Part shown: piece after piece, positions 22,376 through 31,313 of the stretch | Position numbering within the stretch: position 1 is the first letter of the stretch | Layout of the letters: each line of letters starts with the position of its first letter | Source of the DNA: Darksidea phi | Lineage: Eukaryota; Ascomycota; Dothideomycetes; Pleosporales; Lentitheciaceae | Direction of reading: 5' to 3' | Assembly (NCBI GenBank): GCA_030770425.1 | Contig: JASJFT010000009.1 | Location: 439,272 to 503,271, forward strand | Length of the DNA: 64,000 bases | Notes under the pieces: model-generated | Told to the model about the DNA's origin: nothing | Database searches by the model: none | The model's input: only the letters and a program-made list of their open reading frames with translations | Position numbers and translations under genes: made by a program

Positions 22376-23953
22376 ATGGAAACCATGGCAACAGAAAGCC
22401 GCCCTGAGCACGTCGCTCACACACCAGAGTATAAGCAAAATTTCTCTGCCTGGATTGACTCTGCATACGACACTTCCACTCACGAAACGACTCAAATTTT
22501 CAGTGTCGCCGGAGGTTTCGACGAGCAAGACATTGACGGAGAATACGACGAAGACGATCAAATACCTGCGCAGCAAGCTGAAGAGTACAGCGAAACGCTA
22601 CAAGAGCCTAGCACCATGAAATTCAAGGTCAAGGACAATGAGACCTTCTTTGCTGCTGTCAGAAAAGTGGACGCCAACGCTGGTACGCCGCCTCCGTCCG
22701 AGACAATCCCACCCGCGACCAATGCTCCCGCCACCACCCAGCGCAAGCAAAAGATCATTTTGAAACTGAAGAAGCCGACACCCGCGAAACGTACATCCGG
22801 CCCGTCCACGGACAGCTTAACAACGGAGGCACCAGTCACTACGAAGTCAGGCAGGAAGAGTAAGGCACGCAAGGTGCAGAATGATACGCTCGAAGGAGAG
22901 GACTACGAGGCATATATGAGTGGCCTGACGCGTGGTGGTGGAGGTAGGCCGGACGAAGAGTACATACCTAGTTCGCCGCCTCTGGTACTACTCGATCGCA
23001 GGCCCGGTCGTACCTCACATTCATGTATCGCGCCTCCTACTCCAATCGATGACTTCTCCTCCTCTAGCACCATTGCGGAGGACTTGGGGAAGGACGACTT
23101 CCGGCCCGTCCACAGCCACGACTTCAACGCTCACCAAGGTCTCACCAACACTGACGAAGGCGAAAACAAGGGCACTACCCATCCATTTTGCGCCGATATC
23201 GACCAGGACATTCACCAGATCGTCGCCGAACTAGCCACCCAGGACCCCGTTCCTATCAACCTTCCCCACTGCGAGACTGGCGTCTGGACTGCCGAGCAAC
23301 TGACCCACCTCTACATCTCGGCCTACACATCTCAGCACTGGCACATTTGCGACCTCGTTGCCGATACCTGGATCCGCGCCTTCCAATCCGTCAACAAGTC
23401 GGACGCACCTATCTGGCGCCCCAACAAAGGCGGTTGGGTGTACCAGGCGAAGAACCCCGAGAATTTTGGACTAGATGCTGTGGATCCCGCGCTCGAGGAG
23501 AAGGTTTGCGCGTTTGAAGCCAAGCTGTTGAACAACCTGTACTATCATACGAGTAAAGAGTGTGGTGCGCGCATGCTATGGGCGGATACGATGGCGCTGT
23601 GCGGCTGCGAATGGGAGGAGGACCTGACCAGCAAGGAGCGTCGTAACAACGAGTGGCATCCTGACCTTTTCTATAATGTCATGTGCACGGCTTTACGCAT
23701 GGTGCGCCGCAAGTTGACGCTAAAGATTGAGGAGTCGACCGAAGGGGCGTGGTGCAAACGGTACCATGTGCATTCGTTGCATGATTTGCCGTGCTATCGG
23801 GAGATGGCGCGGGACGCCGCGAGGTTTGGTGGTGGACGGAAGCGCGGTGTTGAGGAGATGGAGGGGGAGGAGGGAGAGTGGCAAGCGCGGAAGCGGGTGT
23901 CGTTTGCGAATGGTGACGACGATATAGAAGAGTTGTTTTCGGAGGCGGAGTAG
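22376..23953 (+). CDS. Unrecognised 525-residue protein
   Basis: A single open frame of 525 codons with strong coding character and no need for introns. Residues 1-150 are acidic and low-complexity, followed by a basic patch (QRKQKIILKLKKPTPAKR, about 122-139, and GRKSKARK) that could serve nuclear localisation or nucleic-acid binding. From about residue 300 a well-composed, probably globular region starts with WTAEQLTHLYISAYTSQHW and continues through CDLVADTWIRAFQ, WRPNKGGWVYQ and AWCKRYHVHSLHDLPCYR, with several cysteines and tryptophans. The C-terminus is acidic. I do not recognise a named family; the C-terminal half resembles conserved hypothetical proteins of dothideomycetes. No signal peptide or membrane segment is visible. 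Confidence 0.8.
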   Translation: METMATESRPEHVAHTPEYKQNFSAWIDSAYDTSTHETTQIFSVAGGFDEQDIDGEYDEDDQIPAQQAEEYSETLQEPSTMKFKVKDNETFFAAVRKVDANAGTPPPSETIPPATNAPATTQRKQKIILKLKKPTPAKRTSGPSTDSLTTEAPVTTKSGRKSKARKVQNDTLEGEDYEAYMSGLTRGGGGRPDEEYIPSSPPLVLLDRRPGRTSHSCIAPPTPIDDFSSSSTIAEDLGKDDFRPVHSHDFNAHQGLTNTDEGENKGTTHPFCADIDQDIHQIVAELATQDPVPINLPHCETGVWTAEQLTHLYISAYTSQHWHICDLVADTWIRAFQSVNKSDAPIWRPNKGGWVYQAKNPENFGLDAVDPALEEKVCAFEAKLLNNLYYHTSKECGARMLWADTMALCGCEWEEDLTSKERRNNEWHPDLFYNVMCTALRMVRRKLTLKIEESTEGAWCKRYHVHSLHDLPCYREMARDAARFGGGRKRGVEEMEGEEGEWQARKRVSFANGDDDIEELFSEAE

Positions 23954-24690
23954 AGAATAGTGAGATGAGGAGGGAAGAGTATTGGTCGGTGGGTGGGAGT
24001 AAACATTGCGAGATGCTTCCGTACTTCTGTGTCCTGCGCTAGAATAAAGGTCGAACCCAAAAGTTTCAGTTCCGTCTGTTCGACGTAGAAAACGTTGAAT
24101 TTCCATACACATGCGATCTAAAGGCCTCAACAACCTTAGAGGCGCACTATATAGCTTTTCCTCGCAGGCTTCAAAGCGGTAGTAAAGTGTAATGTATATT
24201 TTGAAGTGGTGCTATTGACCACTTTTGCTATGCGACGCGAGAAAGCACCGCTTCTTTCATGACAACAGCTACTGACACCGTTCTAGATACGTTCTACTAG
24301 CTTCCTAACCTCGTTCCTAAGTACAGAACTCCACGGTACGCAATGACTCTATACAGCAATATCTGGGGTGGTGGTAGCTTCCGGGGCTGGGCGAACTAGA
24401 TCATCTTAGAGATAGGCTTTAGTCGGTCGAAGTAGTGGCGTTTGATGCTTGGTTCTGAGTAAGTCTGAAAAGCAGAAGATCCGCCTATAATATCGAAGGT
24501 TCTTGTCAGAGGCCATGCAGGTAACGGTCTGCAAGTGGCAGACACAGCAATGTCTATCGTTGGGGGAGAAGGAACAGAAAGAGGTTTGGTGGCTTTAAGA
24601 GCGAGTGGAGTGTTGACATAGACCCAACACTTGCAAGTGTCGGAGGCTAGTTACGGTTGGCTGGTGCCCGTCGTCGTCCTCTGCCAACGC
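23954..24690. other. Intergenic, convergent 3' flanks
   Basis: This lies between the stop codons of the unknown gene (+) and the ubiquitin hydrolase (-). It should hold both polyadenylation regions. No gene or repeat was recognised. Confidence 0.4.
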
Positions 24691-25471
24691 CTACTCAAAG
24701 CTCTCTGCTAAAGCAATGGCGGAGAATCTTAGATCACCTCCTTTCTCTGACTCAATTCTCATCAACTTCCCAAGCCCCATTTCAAGCGCGGCGGGACTCA
24801 ACACATCCTCATCCTCCTTCAGTGCACCCCGATCCAACGGACCCTTCCTACCCCCCTCCAACTCCCAGAGGTGGCCATCTTTCCCCTTCACGAAAGCAAC
24901 AAAATGCTGCCCGCGATGATCGCCCGCCTCCGGTGACGTATCACCTAGTCGTGCGGCTTCTGCATGTGCGTTCTCGAACGCGTCTGAGTCTTCGAGTACC
25001 TTGGCCCTCTCCTCCATCGTCTTCGGAAGCGCATCTTTCTTGATCTGGTCGAGTGTAGAGCCAAGCTGGATATGCTTCGATGCCTCACCGTTTAACAGGC
25101 AGTGAACCATACCGATGGATCCACACGCATTCCCAATGGTCTGCTTAAACCATATAACCGGCTCTTCCTCGCCTTTGCCCTCATACTCCGGTTTGTCCTT
25201 GTCCTCGGTTGTACGCGCTTCGTCCCATGTTGGCGTCAGAGGAATGATAACGAGTAGCGCGAGCGCGGGGCGGGGGATGAAGGCGAGTAGATCAGGGTCG
25301 GTGACTAGAGGCAGAGGTATGATTATCAGTCTTAGGAGTGGTTTTTGGCTTCAGGGGTTGCTCACGCGAGTAGATATCGTGGAAGGCAAGGGTTTTCTTC
25401 AGGCCGAGGGCATAAGCAAGGTGATTGAAAACCTGTGGGTTGTTCTCGAGCATTGTGAAAAGCTTCGGCAT
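24691..25471 (-). CDS. YUH1: Ubiquitin C-terminal hydrolase (UCH, peptidase C12)
   Basis: Exons 25471..25366 and 25304..24691 encode 239 residues, the length of Yuh1/UCHL3-type enzymes that remove small adducts from the ubiquitin C-terminus. The catalytic block FKQTIGNACGSIGM supplies the oxyanion glutamine Q90 and nucleophile C96, and GQHFVAF supplies H169. The start MPKLFTMLENNPQVFN aligns with the family's LPLEANPEV segment, and an upstream in-frame stop supports it. The 61-nt intron joins to DIYSLTDPDLLAFIPRP. One oddity: the residue in the place of the triad aspartate (family pattern ELDG) is glutamate, E185, in LWELEGGRKGP. This may be a fungal lineage variant. It diverges from the cupin gene with 568 bp between starts. 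Confidence 0.92.
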
Positions 25472-26039
25472 AATGTCGGTTGCTGGAGCCGGGAGGCTGC
25501 CGGTTTTGCGTGTGCTAATGCTTCGTCAGTAGGAGGTGAGTGGGTGTTCAAGCTATTCGCGTTAAGCAATAGAAACTTTCTTCTATATTCTATGGCGGTG
25601 AAATGTAGACCCGATGATGGCTAGGCAGCTATGAGGTTGAGGGTGTACACGTACGCAAATGGTTCAGCAAGCTTCCCCCGCACTAAGCCGCATTCGGATG
25701 AGGGGCATTCCCTCCGGTGAGCGCAAGCTTCAACGTTTGACGGGATGAGAAGTAGGGCTTGCAGATTAAGTGGAGCTCAAATGGTGTCTCACATACAGTT
25801 AAGGTCTTCGCAATGTCCTTCTTCTATTAGAGTCTTACTCTAGAGCACCGTTTACATGATTCAAGCTGCACCCACCTGAAGCTTCGCCACAGCTCCATCG
25901 GCTCCCCGCTGTCATAGGAGGCCATACTCAGCTTGCTTTTTTTGTTTCATCTGTCCTGCTCTTCTCCCACCGCCTTTAGTCCTCTACTCTAGAGAATCTT
26001 TGCCCTTACACCATTCAACTCTTTCCTCCGCAGAGCAAC
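25472..26039. promoter_or_regulatory. Divergent intergenic promoter region, UCH and cupin genes
   Basis: 568 bp between two divergent start codons. The final 100 bp before 26040 are pyrimidine-rich, as is usual near fungal transcription starts. No specific factor site was recognised. Confidence 0.45.
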
Positions 26040-26654
26040 ATGGACGAAGAAGCGAGGCAAGCGCTCGCCAAAATGGCAATGCCTACCCGACCGATCAACT
26101 TTGTGCCCGCGAAATCAGGCGAGATACTCAAGCTTGGTCATATAACATGTAGGATCATGGAAGACGGTTCGAGAACAGGTCAGACACTCCTCTCCATACA
26201 TTGCCCAACGAGTCGGTCTCTGGGAATCGCACAACTCCATCGTGCTAGCATGTTGAGAAACAAAGCAGACAATCGCATCGGCAGTGCCGAGTTCACCGTG
26301 CCAGCCGGCACAGCAGGTCCTCCAGCACACTGGCACGAAATGCACGACGAAACCTTCCTCGTCACGATGGGGACAATTCGATTCCATGCCCCAAACAATA
26401 CGCACATCGACGCCTCCGCCGGCGACTACGTGACCGTCCCTATCCGCGCCCCGCATACCTTCTCCAACCCCTTCGACGTCGAAGCAAAGTTCTTCAACAC
26501 TTTTACTCCTGCGTTCTATATCGATTACTTCAAGATATTGGCAGAAGTGAGCAAGAGTGACGAGAAGATGAGTAAGGAGAAGAATCTAGAAGTTATGGCG
26601 AGGTTTGCGACGATGCCGGCGAAACCGATGCTAGAGGAAATGGCGAAGAAGTGA
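26040..26654 (+). CDS. Cupin-domain protein
   Basis: Exons 26040..26178 and 26269..26654 encode 174 residues. The cupin core reads RIGSAEFTVPAGTAGPPAHWHEMHDETFLVTMG, with the metal-ligand pattern HWHxxxxE (first cupin motif), and continues to GDYVTVPIRAPHTFSNP with the second-motif histidine. It resembles quercetin-dioxygenase-like small cupins, which bind a metal ion; a specific reaction cannot be assigned. The 90-nt intron (26179..26268) is stop-free and a multiple of three, so an intronless frame of 204 codons is also open. I prefer splicing because EDGSRTDNRIGSAEF is continuous with the family pattern while the intron segment is not. No signal peptide is present. Confidence 0.85.
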   Translation: MDEEARQALAKMAMPTRPINFVPAKSGEILKLGHITCRIMEDGSRTGQTLLSIHCPTSRSLGIAQLHRASMLRNKADNRIGSAEFTVPAGTAGPPAHWHEMHDETFLVTMGTIRFHAPNNTHIDASAGDYVTVPIRAPHTFSNPFDVEAKFFNTFTPAFYIDYFKILAEVSKSDEKMSKEKNLEVMARFATMPAKPMLEEMAKK

Positions 26655-27437
26655 GTAGTAAAGAGTGGATGCAGAGGGCTGAAGTCTTGAGCAGTTTGGA
26701 CACAGAAAGTAAACCAGCCTTGCATTTAGTTGTCCTTGCTTGGGAAAAATAAATAGCGGCTTTCGAGTCGCAAGCAATCGATTTCCTTTGATCTACAAGA
26801 TGTCCCTGCTAGACAGAACGCAACGTGATTTCAGCTCTCTAGTCGACTGTTTTGTCAAACTTGCTCGCTCGCTCTGTTTCCTAGCTTTGAGGCTGTTCAT
26901 ACACAACTATGCTTGAGTAATAATCGTGGCCTTTGCAAAGAGAGTAAATTTAGAGGAGTCCAATCAAGGACTACGAAACAAACTTTTAAGTACAATATGG
27001 AGTTAAGGGCGTATGTGTGCTAGCATAGACAGAGAGAATTATAGTGCCAGAATGGCAAGGGATAATGCCGTATAACCAGGTACTTGAGGTATACAAGGAG
27101 TGCGTCCCGATATAGTAAACCAGCCACGATATTTATCATAGCGCTCTGAAGTGATAACATAGTTATTCTAAAGGCTCTAGGATTGTATGCTCCAGCTTTT
27201 GTGCTTGTCGCAGTGCAGCAGTCTGTCAGTGTTCGCGTAGTCGCCTTACCATCATCCTGCAATAATAAGGTAGTTGATAAATTTAACTAGAAGCTACCAA
27301 AGATGCAAAGGCATGCAGTAATATCCTCACTTACTCGGCGCTTATTGCATTGCTGTCTATCATATCATCAACCAAAAATCGACCAAAAGTGCCCACAAAT
27401 TACAAAAAAAAGGTGCCTTATAGCATAAAAATGTATT
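26655..27437. other. Intergenic between the cupin gene and tRNA-Asp
   Basis: AT-rich sequence with no supported gene. A run of five A residues at 27427..27431 (T on the minus strand) is the likely Pol III terminator of the tRNA. Confidence 0.45.
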
Positions 27438-27532
27438 CTCTCCCTCGGGGAATCGAACCCCGGTCTCCCGCGCTTGTTACACCGTATAGGTGATGTGACA
27501 AGCGGAAATCATGACCACTAGACCAAGGAAGA
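27438..27532 (-). tRNA. tRNA-Asp (GTC) with a 23-nt intron
   Basis: The minus strand folds into a full cloverleaf. The 7-bp acceptor stem pairs TCTTCCT with AGGGAGA (one G-T pair). The A box is TGGTCTAGTGG and the B box GGTTCGATTCC sits in a perfect T-arm CGGGG/CCCCG. The anticodon stem TCCGC pairs with GCGGG and the loop is TTGTCAC, giving anticodon GTC. A 23-nt insert lies directly after the anticodon loop at the canonical 37/38 position, and its sequence forms its own hairpin (CACC...GGTG). Removing it leaves 72 nt, normal for tRNA-Asp. The discriminator base is G and CCA is not encoded. Confidence 0.93.
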
Positions 27533-28133
27533 ATTGAAGAATTTATAGGAGAAGCTAGGATAAGGTAATATATAACTAGTGTATTAAAAAGAGCCAAACC
27601 GGCGCGAAGAATATGAAGGCTGAAAGCGGGGTCACGATGTCGAGAAGGGATGAAAGAGTGTGGGGCGTTGCAGTGGCATAGCAAGGTGATCCCCGGCTGT
27701 GATAGGTTGCGAAGCGAGGGACTACCGCTTCCGAGTGAGAACCACTATTCACGTCTTCATATCGCATGCAAAGACGAAGATTTCGTGATCACCATGATAA
27801 ATTGACAACAAGTCCAATGTATTCTATGATCATGCTCATATGATCACTTGACGAATTCGCACATTATAAGAGTCGAGCTTGAAGTATAATAGCCATGCAC
27901 ACCAACAGCTTTAGTGTAATAGTACGCGGTCACCAGCTAAAAGGCAGGCATACAAAACTGTAGTATGCAATTGTATTTGAGATCGCTATCCAACAATTGC
28001 TCTCATGAGCTGGTACCAAAAACCCAGTGTAGCCCGTCCTTAGGTATCATGCAGAACAATAACTCCGTGCTTTCGTAGCTTCCTGATTCCATCCAATCCC
28101 TTCTTCGTCCCAAGCCATTTTGCCGCAGCCACC
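27533..28133. other. Intergenic, 0.6 kb
   Basis: Sequence between the tRNA and the 3' end of the small membrane protein gene. No feature recognised beyond flanking regulatory space. Confidence 0.4.
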
Positions 28134-28780
28134 TCAACCCCGAATGTGGAAAGACGTAAGCGCAAGCAATGCAAGCAATGCAGCTATCACTAGCAACATC
28201 ATCGACACAATAATGGCAGCCACGACCCGTTCCACCGTAAATCTTACATCATCTACCTGCGAAGTCTCGATGCCGGCCTCTTCATCTGCGTCGGTCGAGA
28301 TGGAATGCGTCGGTATATGCTGGATCAGCGTTGCGCGGTAGGACCCACGCACTGCGACCTGGTAAGAAGGTGGTGCTTCGGTGGGATACGGTAAGAGATG
28401 CGCGAGCGGAACATCGTCGTCGTTCTCGAAATCATCATCTGTGTAGGGCGTGAAGAACGCCTGCGCGGGTAGAATGTCTGATGGCACGCGATGATGGCGC
28501 TGTGGTGTTGGTGATGAAATGGCCGGTGAGCCGTCATCATCGTCATCATCATCTTCTGCGTCTGATGGGTCGTCGCGGTAGGGTTCTAGTATTTGTGACG
28601 CTCGTTCGCAGGGCAGCGTGGGTAGCGGTTTCATGGTTGAAGCTCCGCTTGGTGGTGTGGGCGTCGAGCTTCGCGACGATGCCAGCGAGTCTCGGAATGG
28701 TTCTTGGGTGATAGCCTGCAGCTTCAATGTTAGTCACCATATAAATCAAAGCTCGCCTGCAAGAGTGCGCATACCTCCAT
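28134..28780 (-). CDS. Small single-pass membrane protein, unknown function
   Basis: Exons 28780..28775 and 28715..28134 encode 195 residues. The tiny first exon carries only ATG-GAG; the intron has a strong donor GTATGC, branch site GACTAAC and acceptor CTGCAG, giving the start MEAITQEPF. An unspliced start within the intron (28727) is possible but weaker. The protein is serine/proline-rich at the N-terminus, has an acidic run of aspartates (about residues 57-64), a proline-rich stretch PTEAPPSYQ resembling a PPxY-type motif, and one C-terminal hydrophobic segment VVAAIIVSMMLLVIAALLAL. That arrangement suggests a tail-anchored protein with a cytosolic domain. I do not recognise the family. 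Confidence 0.75.
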
Positions 28781-29813
28781 CTTGCTCAATCTTCTATAAC
28801 CTTTCTAAACGAGTCTCCTGCACTATTGGCGCGAATGCTGCTGATCACGAAGCTGTCGACCAAGATCTACACACGATACTACGGAAGCTGTCGATCGATC
28901 AGTGAACGGGGTTAGCAGGAGCAGAGGAGAGCGAAGAAGGCAGCCGCCGTCAGCGGGCTTTGAAACCGCAGTCATAGTGCCTGGCGCAGTGGGCAAGGCC
29001 ACCCGTGTGGAGTTGGAGGCGGTTGATGATGCATGCGGCAACACGGAAGCTGTGGCTGGTTCCGTTCCTGGTGAGACTCTTGGCGCAGGCGACGCGGTGT
29101 GCGTCACCACTTCCCGAGAAGATGCCACTATTCATGGCTTTCATCTTCAACATCTTGATTTGCAATAGTATATTTGGCATTTCCACATCTGCAACTGTAC
29201 AGCCATTCTCAATGATGGAGCCTCCGAGCAAGTAGTTGCACAGTGCACAACAGGCACTCGCACAGCCACACGGAGCCGCTCCTAGGGTGCCTGACGATCA
29301 ATTTCGCATCGACCGACCCTGTCCACTCCCTCGTTTAGGGTCAAAAAATAGGCATATTAACCACGCCACGATCTCTTGTCAAGAAATTCTTACGACGTCC
29401 GGTGCTTGATTTGAATGTGAAAGGACAGCGAACTGCAGGGGATGTGGGCGTTGACATAGCTCATTTCCTCTGCAACCTCCGTGCTGACATACTAGCGTCT
29501 GGCTGCTACATGGGCAAAGCGTTCTATTCTGGGAGACTACAGAAACCACTGGTAGGGAAGAAAAAGTAGAGATGACAATTTTAGGTGGGAGCATCCCTCT
29601 ATAATACAAATACCTCATCTTCGGCGCATCTCTCCTCATGCTGACCGTTAATCACGCTCGCGGCTCCTCAATTGCCGTATTTATTTCTCTTCTTCATTTC
29701 CTACATTGAATGATCCCCCATCCAAGCCTCCCTCTCCTCCCTAAACCTTTGATGCTGAATCATCTCCCATAGCAATAGAGAAAATGAAAGGAAATGAAAT
29801 GAAAGGAAAGTTA
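28781..29813. other. Intergenic, 1.0 kb
   Basis: Frames of 76-101 codons overlap on both strands between 28820 and 29235, but they lack recognisable domains and compete with each other. From 29640 the sequence is unremarkable, ending in AG-rich GAAATGAAATGAAAGGAAAG near 29790-29810. No supported gene. Confidence 0.4.
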
Positions 29814-31313
29814 TCATCGTCCATAATATGAAACCTGACGTACAACAGAGTCTCTCACCAGGAAGTCTCGGGGGATCGGATCAACCTGGTGTGTGAATAG
29901 CCCAAGGGACTTGAACAGGGTGTCGAAAGGATGGTTTTTCAGATGACCTGGACCTCGCACAATTTGTCTGCCAGATTCCCACATCTTGGTCGTGAGTACA
30001 TTGAGAGGGTGTGCCATATGGAACTTCTCACTGGTGAAGGCCATGGCGTCCCCGAAAATCACCATGCTGTCTTGTGCACGAGTGAAGTGCACGATAGTGC
30101 GAGGCTTCTCTACGATGTGTCCAGGATGGCCGGTTGTGTCCACGAGCAGATCTTGGGACTGATTGCCCATGAAGCTGTCTCCAGTACTAGAGCGTACGTC
30201 CTTGAGATATTGAGCTACTGGGTCGGACGCACCGAAGTGATGGATGAGGAAACGACACATGTGATCCAACAAGGCATTCTGTGCCACATATGGAGTGATG
30301 TAAGTCGTCTGGTCGCCGCGTCCGCGATGGCGAAGCCGCTCTACCAAATCGAGCATCAGCAGAATAGCCGTGTCATGTTGTACACTGAGCCGTTCTGGTC
30401 CTTACGAACGCCATCGTTGTCGATGTGAACGAAGAGGCACGCCTTCTTCTTGCCATAGATGGCGAGATTGACTTTCTTCGCTAGACGCTCAGCGGCAGGA
30501 GCCTGCGAACCTTCAATTGCCGTGATGGTTTCCATTCCATTCACCCAGCGGCAGATATCCAACGTCTCAAAATTGCGGAAGCGACGTGTCTCTGTGAGCT
30601 CATGAAAGGCGAAACCGTTTTGTAGGTGACGAAGCATGGGAGAAGTCTTGAGTTGCGGCTGGAAGTTGTTTTCTGACGCGTCGCCGAAGACCATTGGCGG
30701 TAGTTGCCTCCAGTCGCCAATCGTCAGTAGGAATTGCAACATCCAATAGGCTGAAAGAAGGACCCAAGTCTGCGCTTCGTTCATGCGAGAGATCTCTTCA
30801 ACGATGGCTGCATGCGGATGCACGAATATCTGAGAACTTGATACGATATTCGTTGAATTCATCGGCGGTGAACTTCGCTTGCAGCTCTGGAGACATGTCC
30901 TTCAGACCTGCGAGTTGAAGTGAATAGTGTGCAGCTGACTCGTCAATGAGGACAAACCGCTTATCGCGAATGCCTCGATGCTTTCCACCCTGAAAGGCGT
31001 GCTGGTAGATTTGTCGAAGCATGCGCGATAGTTCACCCTTGAACTCGGTGTTGTCGCACAGGTACGGTGAGATAGTAGGTCCAAGAAGGAAATCCGGGTC
31101 TGCAATCTTGCCGACGGCACCTTGCTCAACCTGGCGATAGTGTAAGCGCATACCAAAAGGAGGGGGCAGCTTGTTGTCCTTACAGAAGGATTGGGGATGC
31201 AACGTAGTTGTGGAGGGATAGAGATTTGCAGTATGCGTGCTATCGTAGGCAAGGGGGTAGGCGGGGTAAGTGTGTAAGAGTTTGAAAGTCGAAGCTAGAG
31301 GTGAGGCTCCCAA
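29814..31313 (-). pseudogene. UPF1/NAM7-like superfamily 1 helicase, disrupted
   Basis: Three successive minus-strand frames carry SF1 helicase pieces in order. 31313..30798 holds KFTADEFNEYRIKF and the region ahead of the ATPase core. 30862..30356 has the Walker-B-like AIVEEISRMNEAQTW, motif III GDWRQLPPMVFG and ETRRF. 30356..29814 has TTYITPYVAQN and the motif VI-like IVHFTRAQDSMVIFGD. The second and third frames meet at TGATG (stop and ATG overlapping), a one-base shift within LVERL context. Between the first and second the sequence jumps from the pre-core region to motif II, and no GxGKT Walker A is seen, so the P-loop segment appears deleted. Motif VI has also drifted (HFTRAQ for ALTRAR). 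It is a decayed member of a helicase family that is multi-copy in many dothideomycetes. Fragments up to about 31850 may belong to its N-terminus. Confidence 0.75.

Noticed and set aside
30350..30360. Programmed frameshift at TGATG in the helicase
   Set aside because: The gene also lacks its P-loop segment and has drifted motifs, so decay explains the shift better than recoding.
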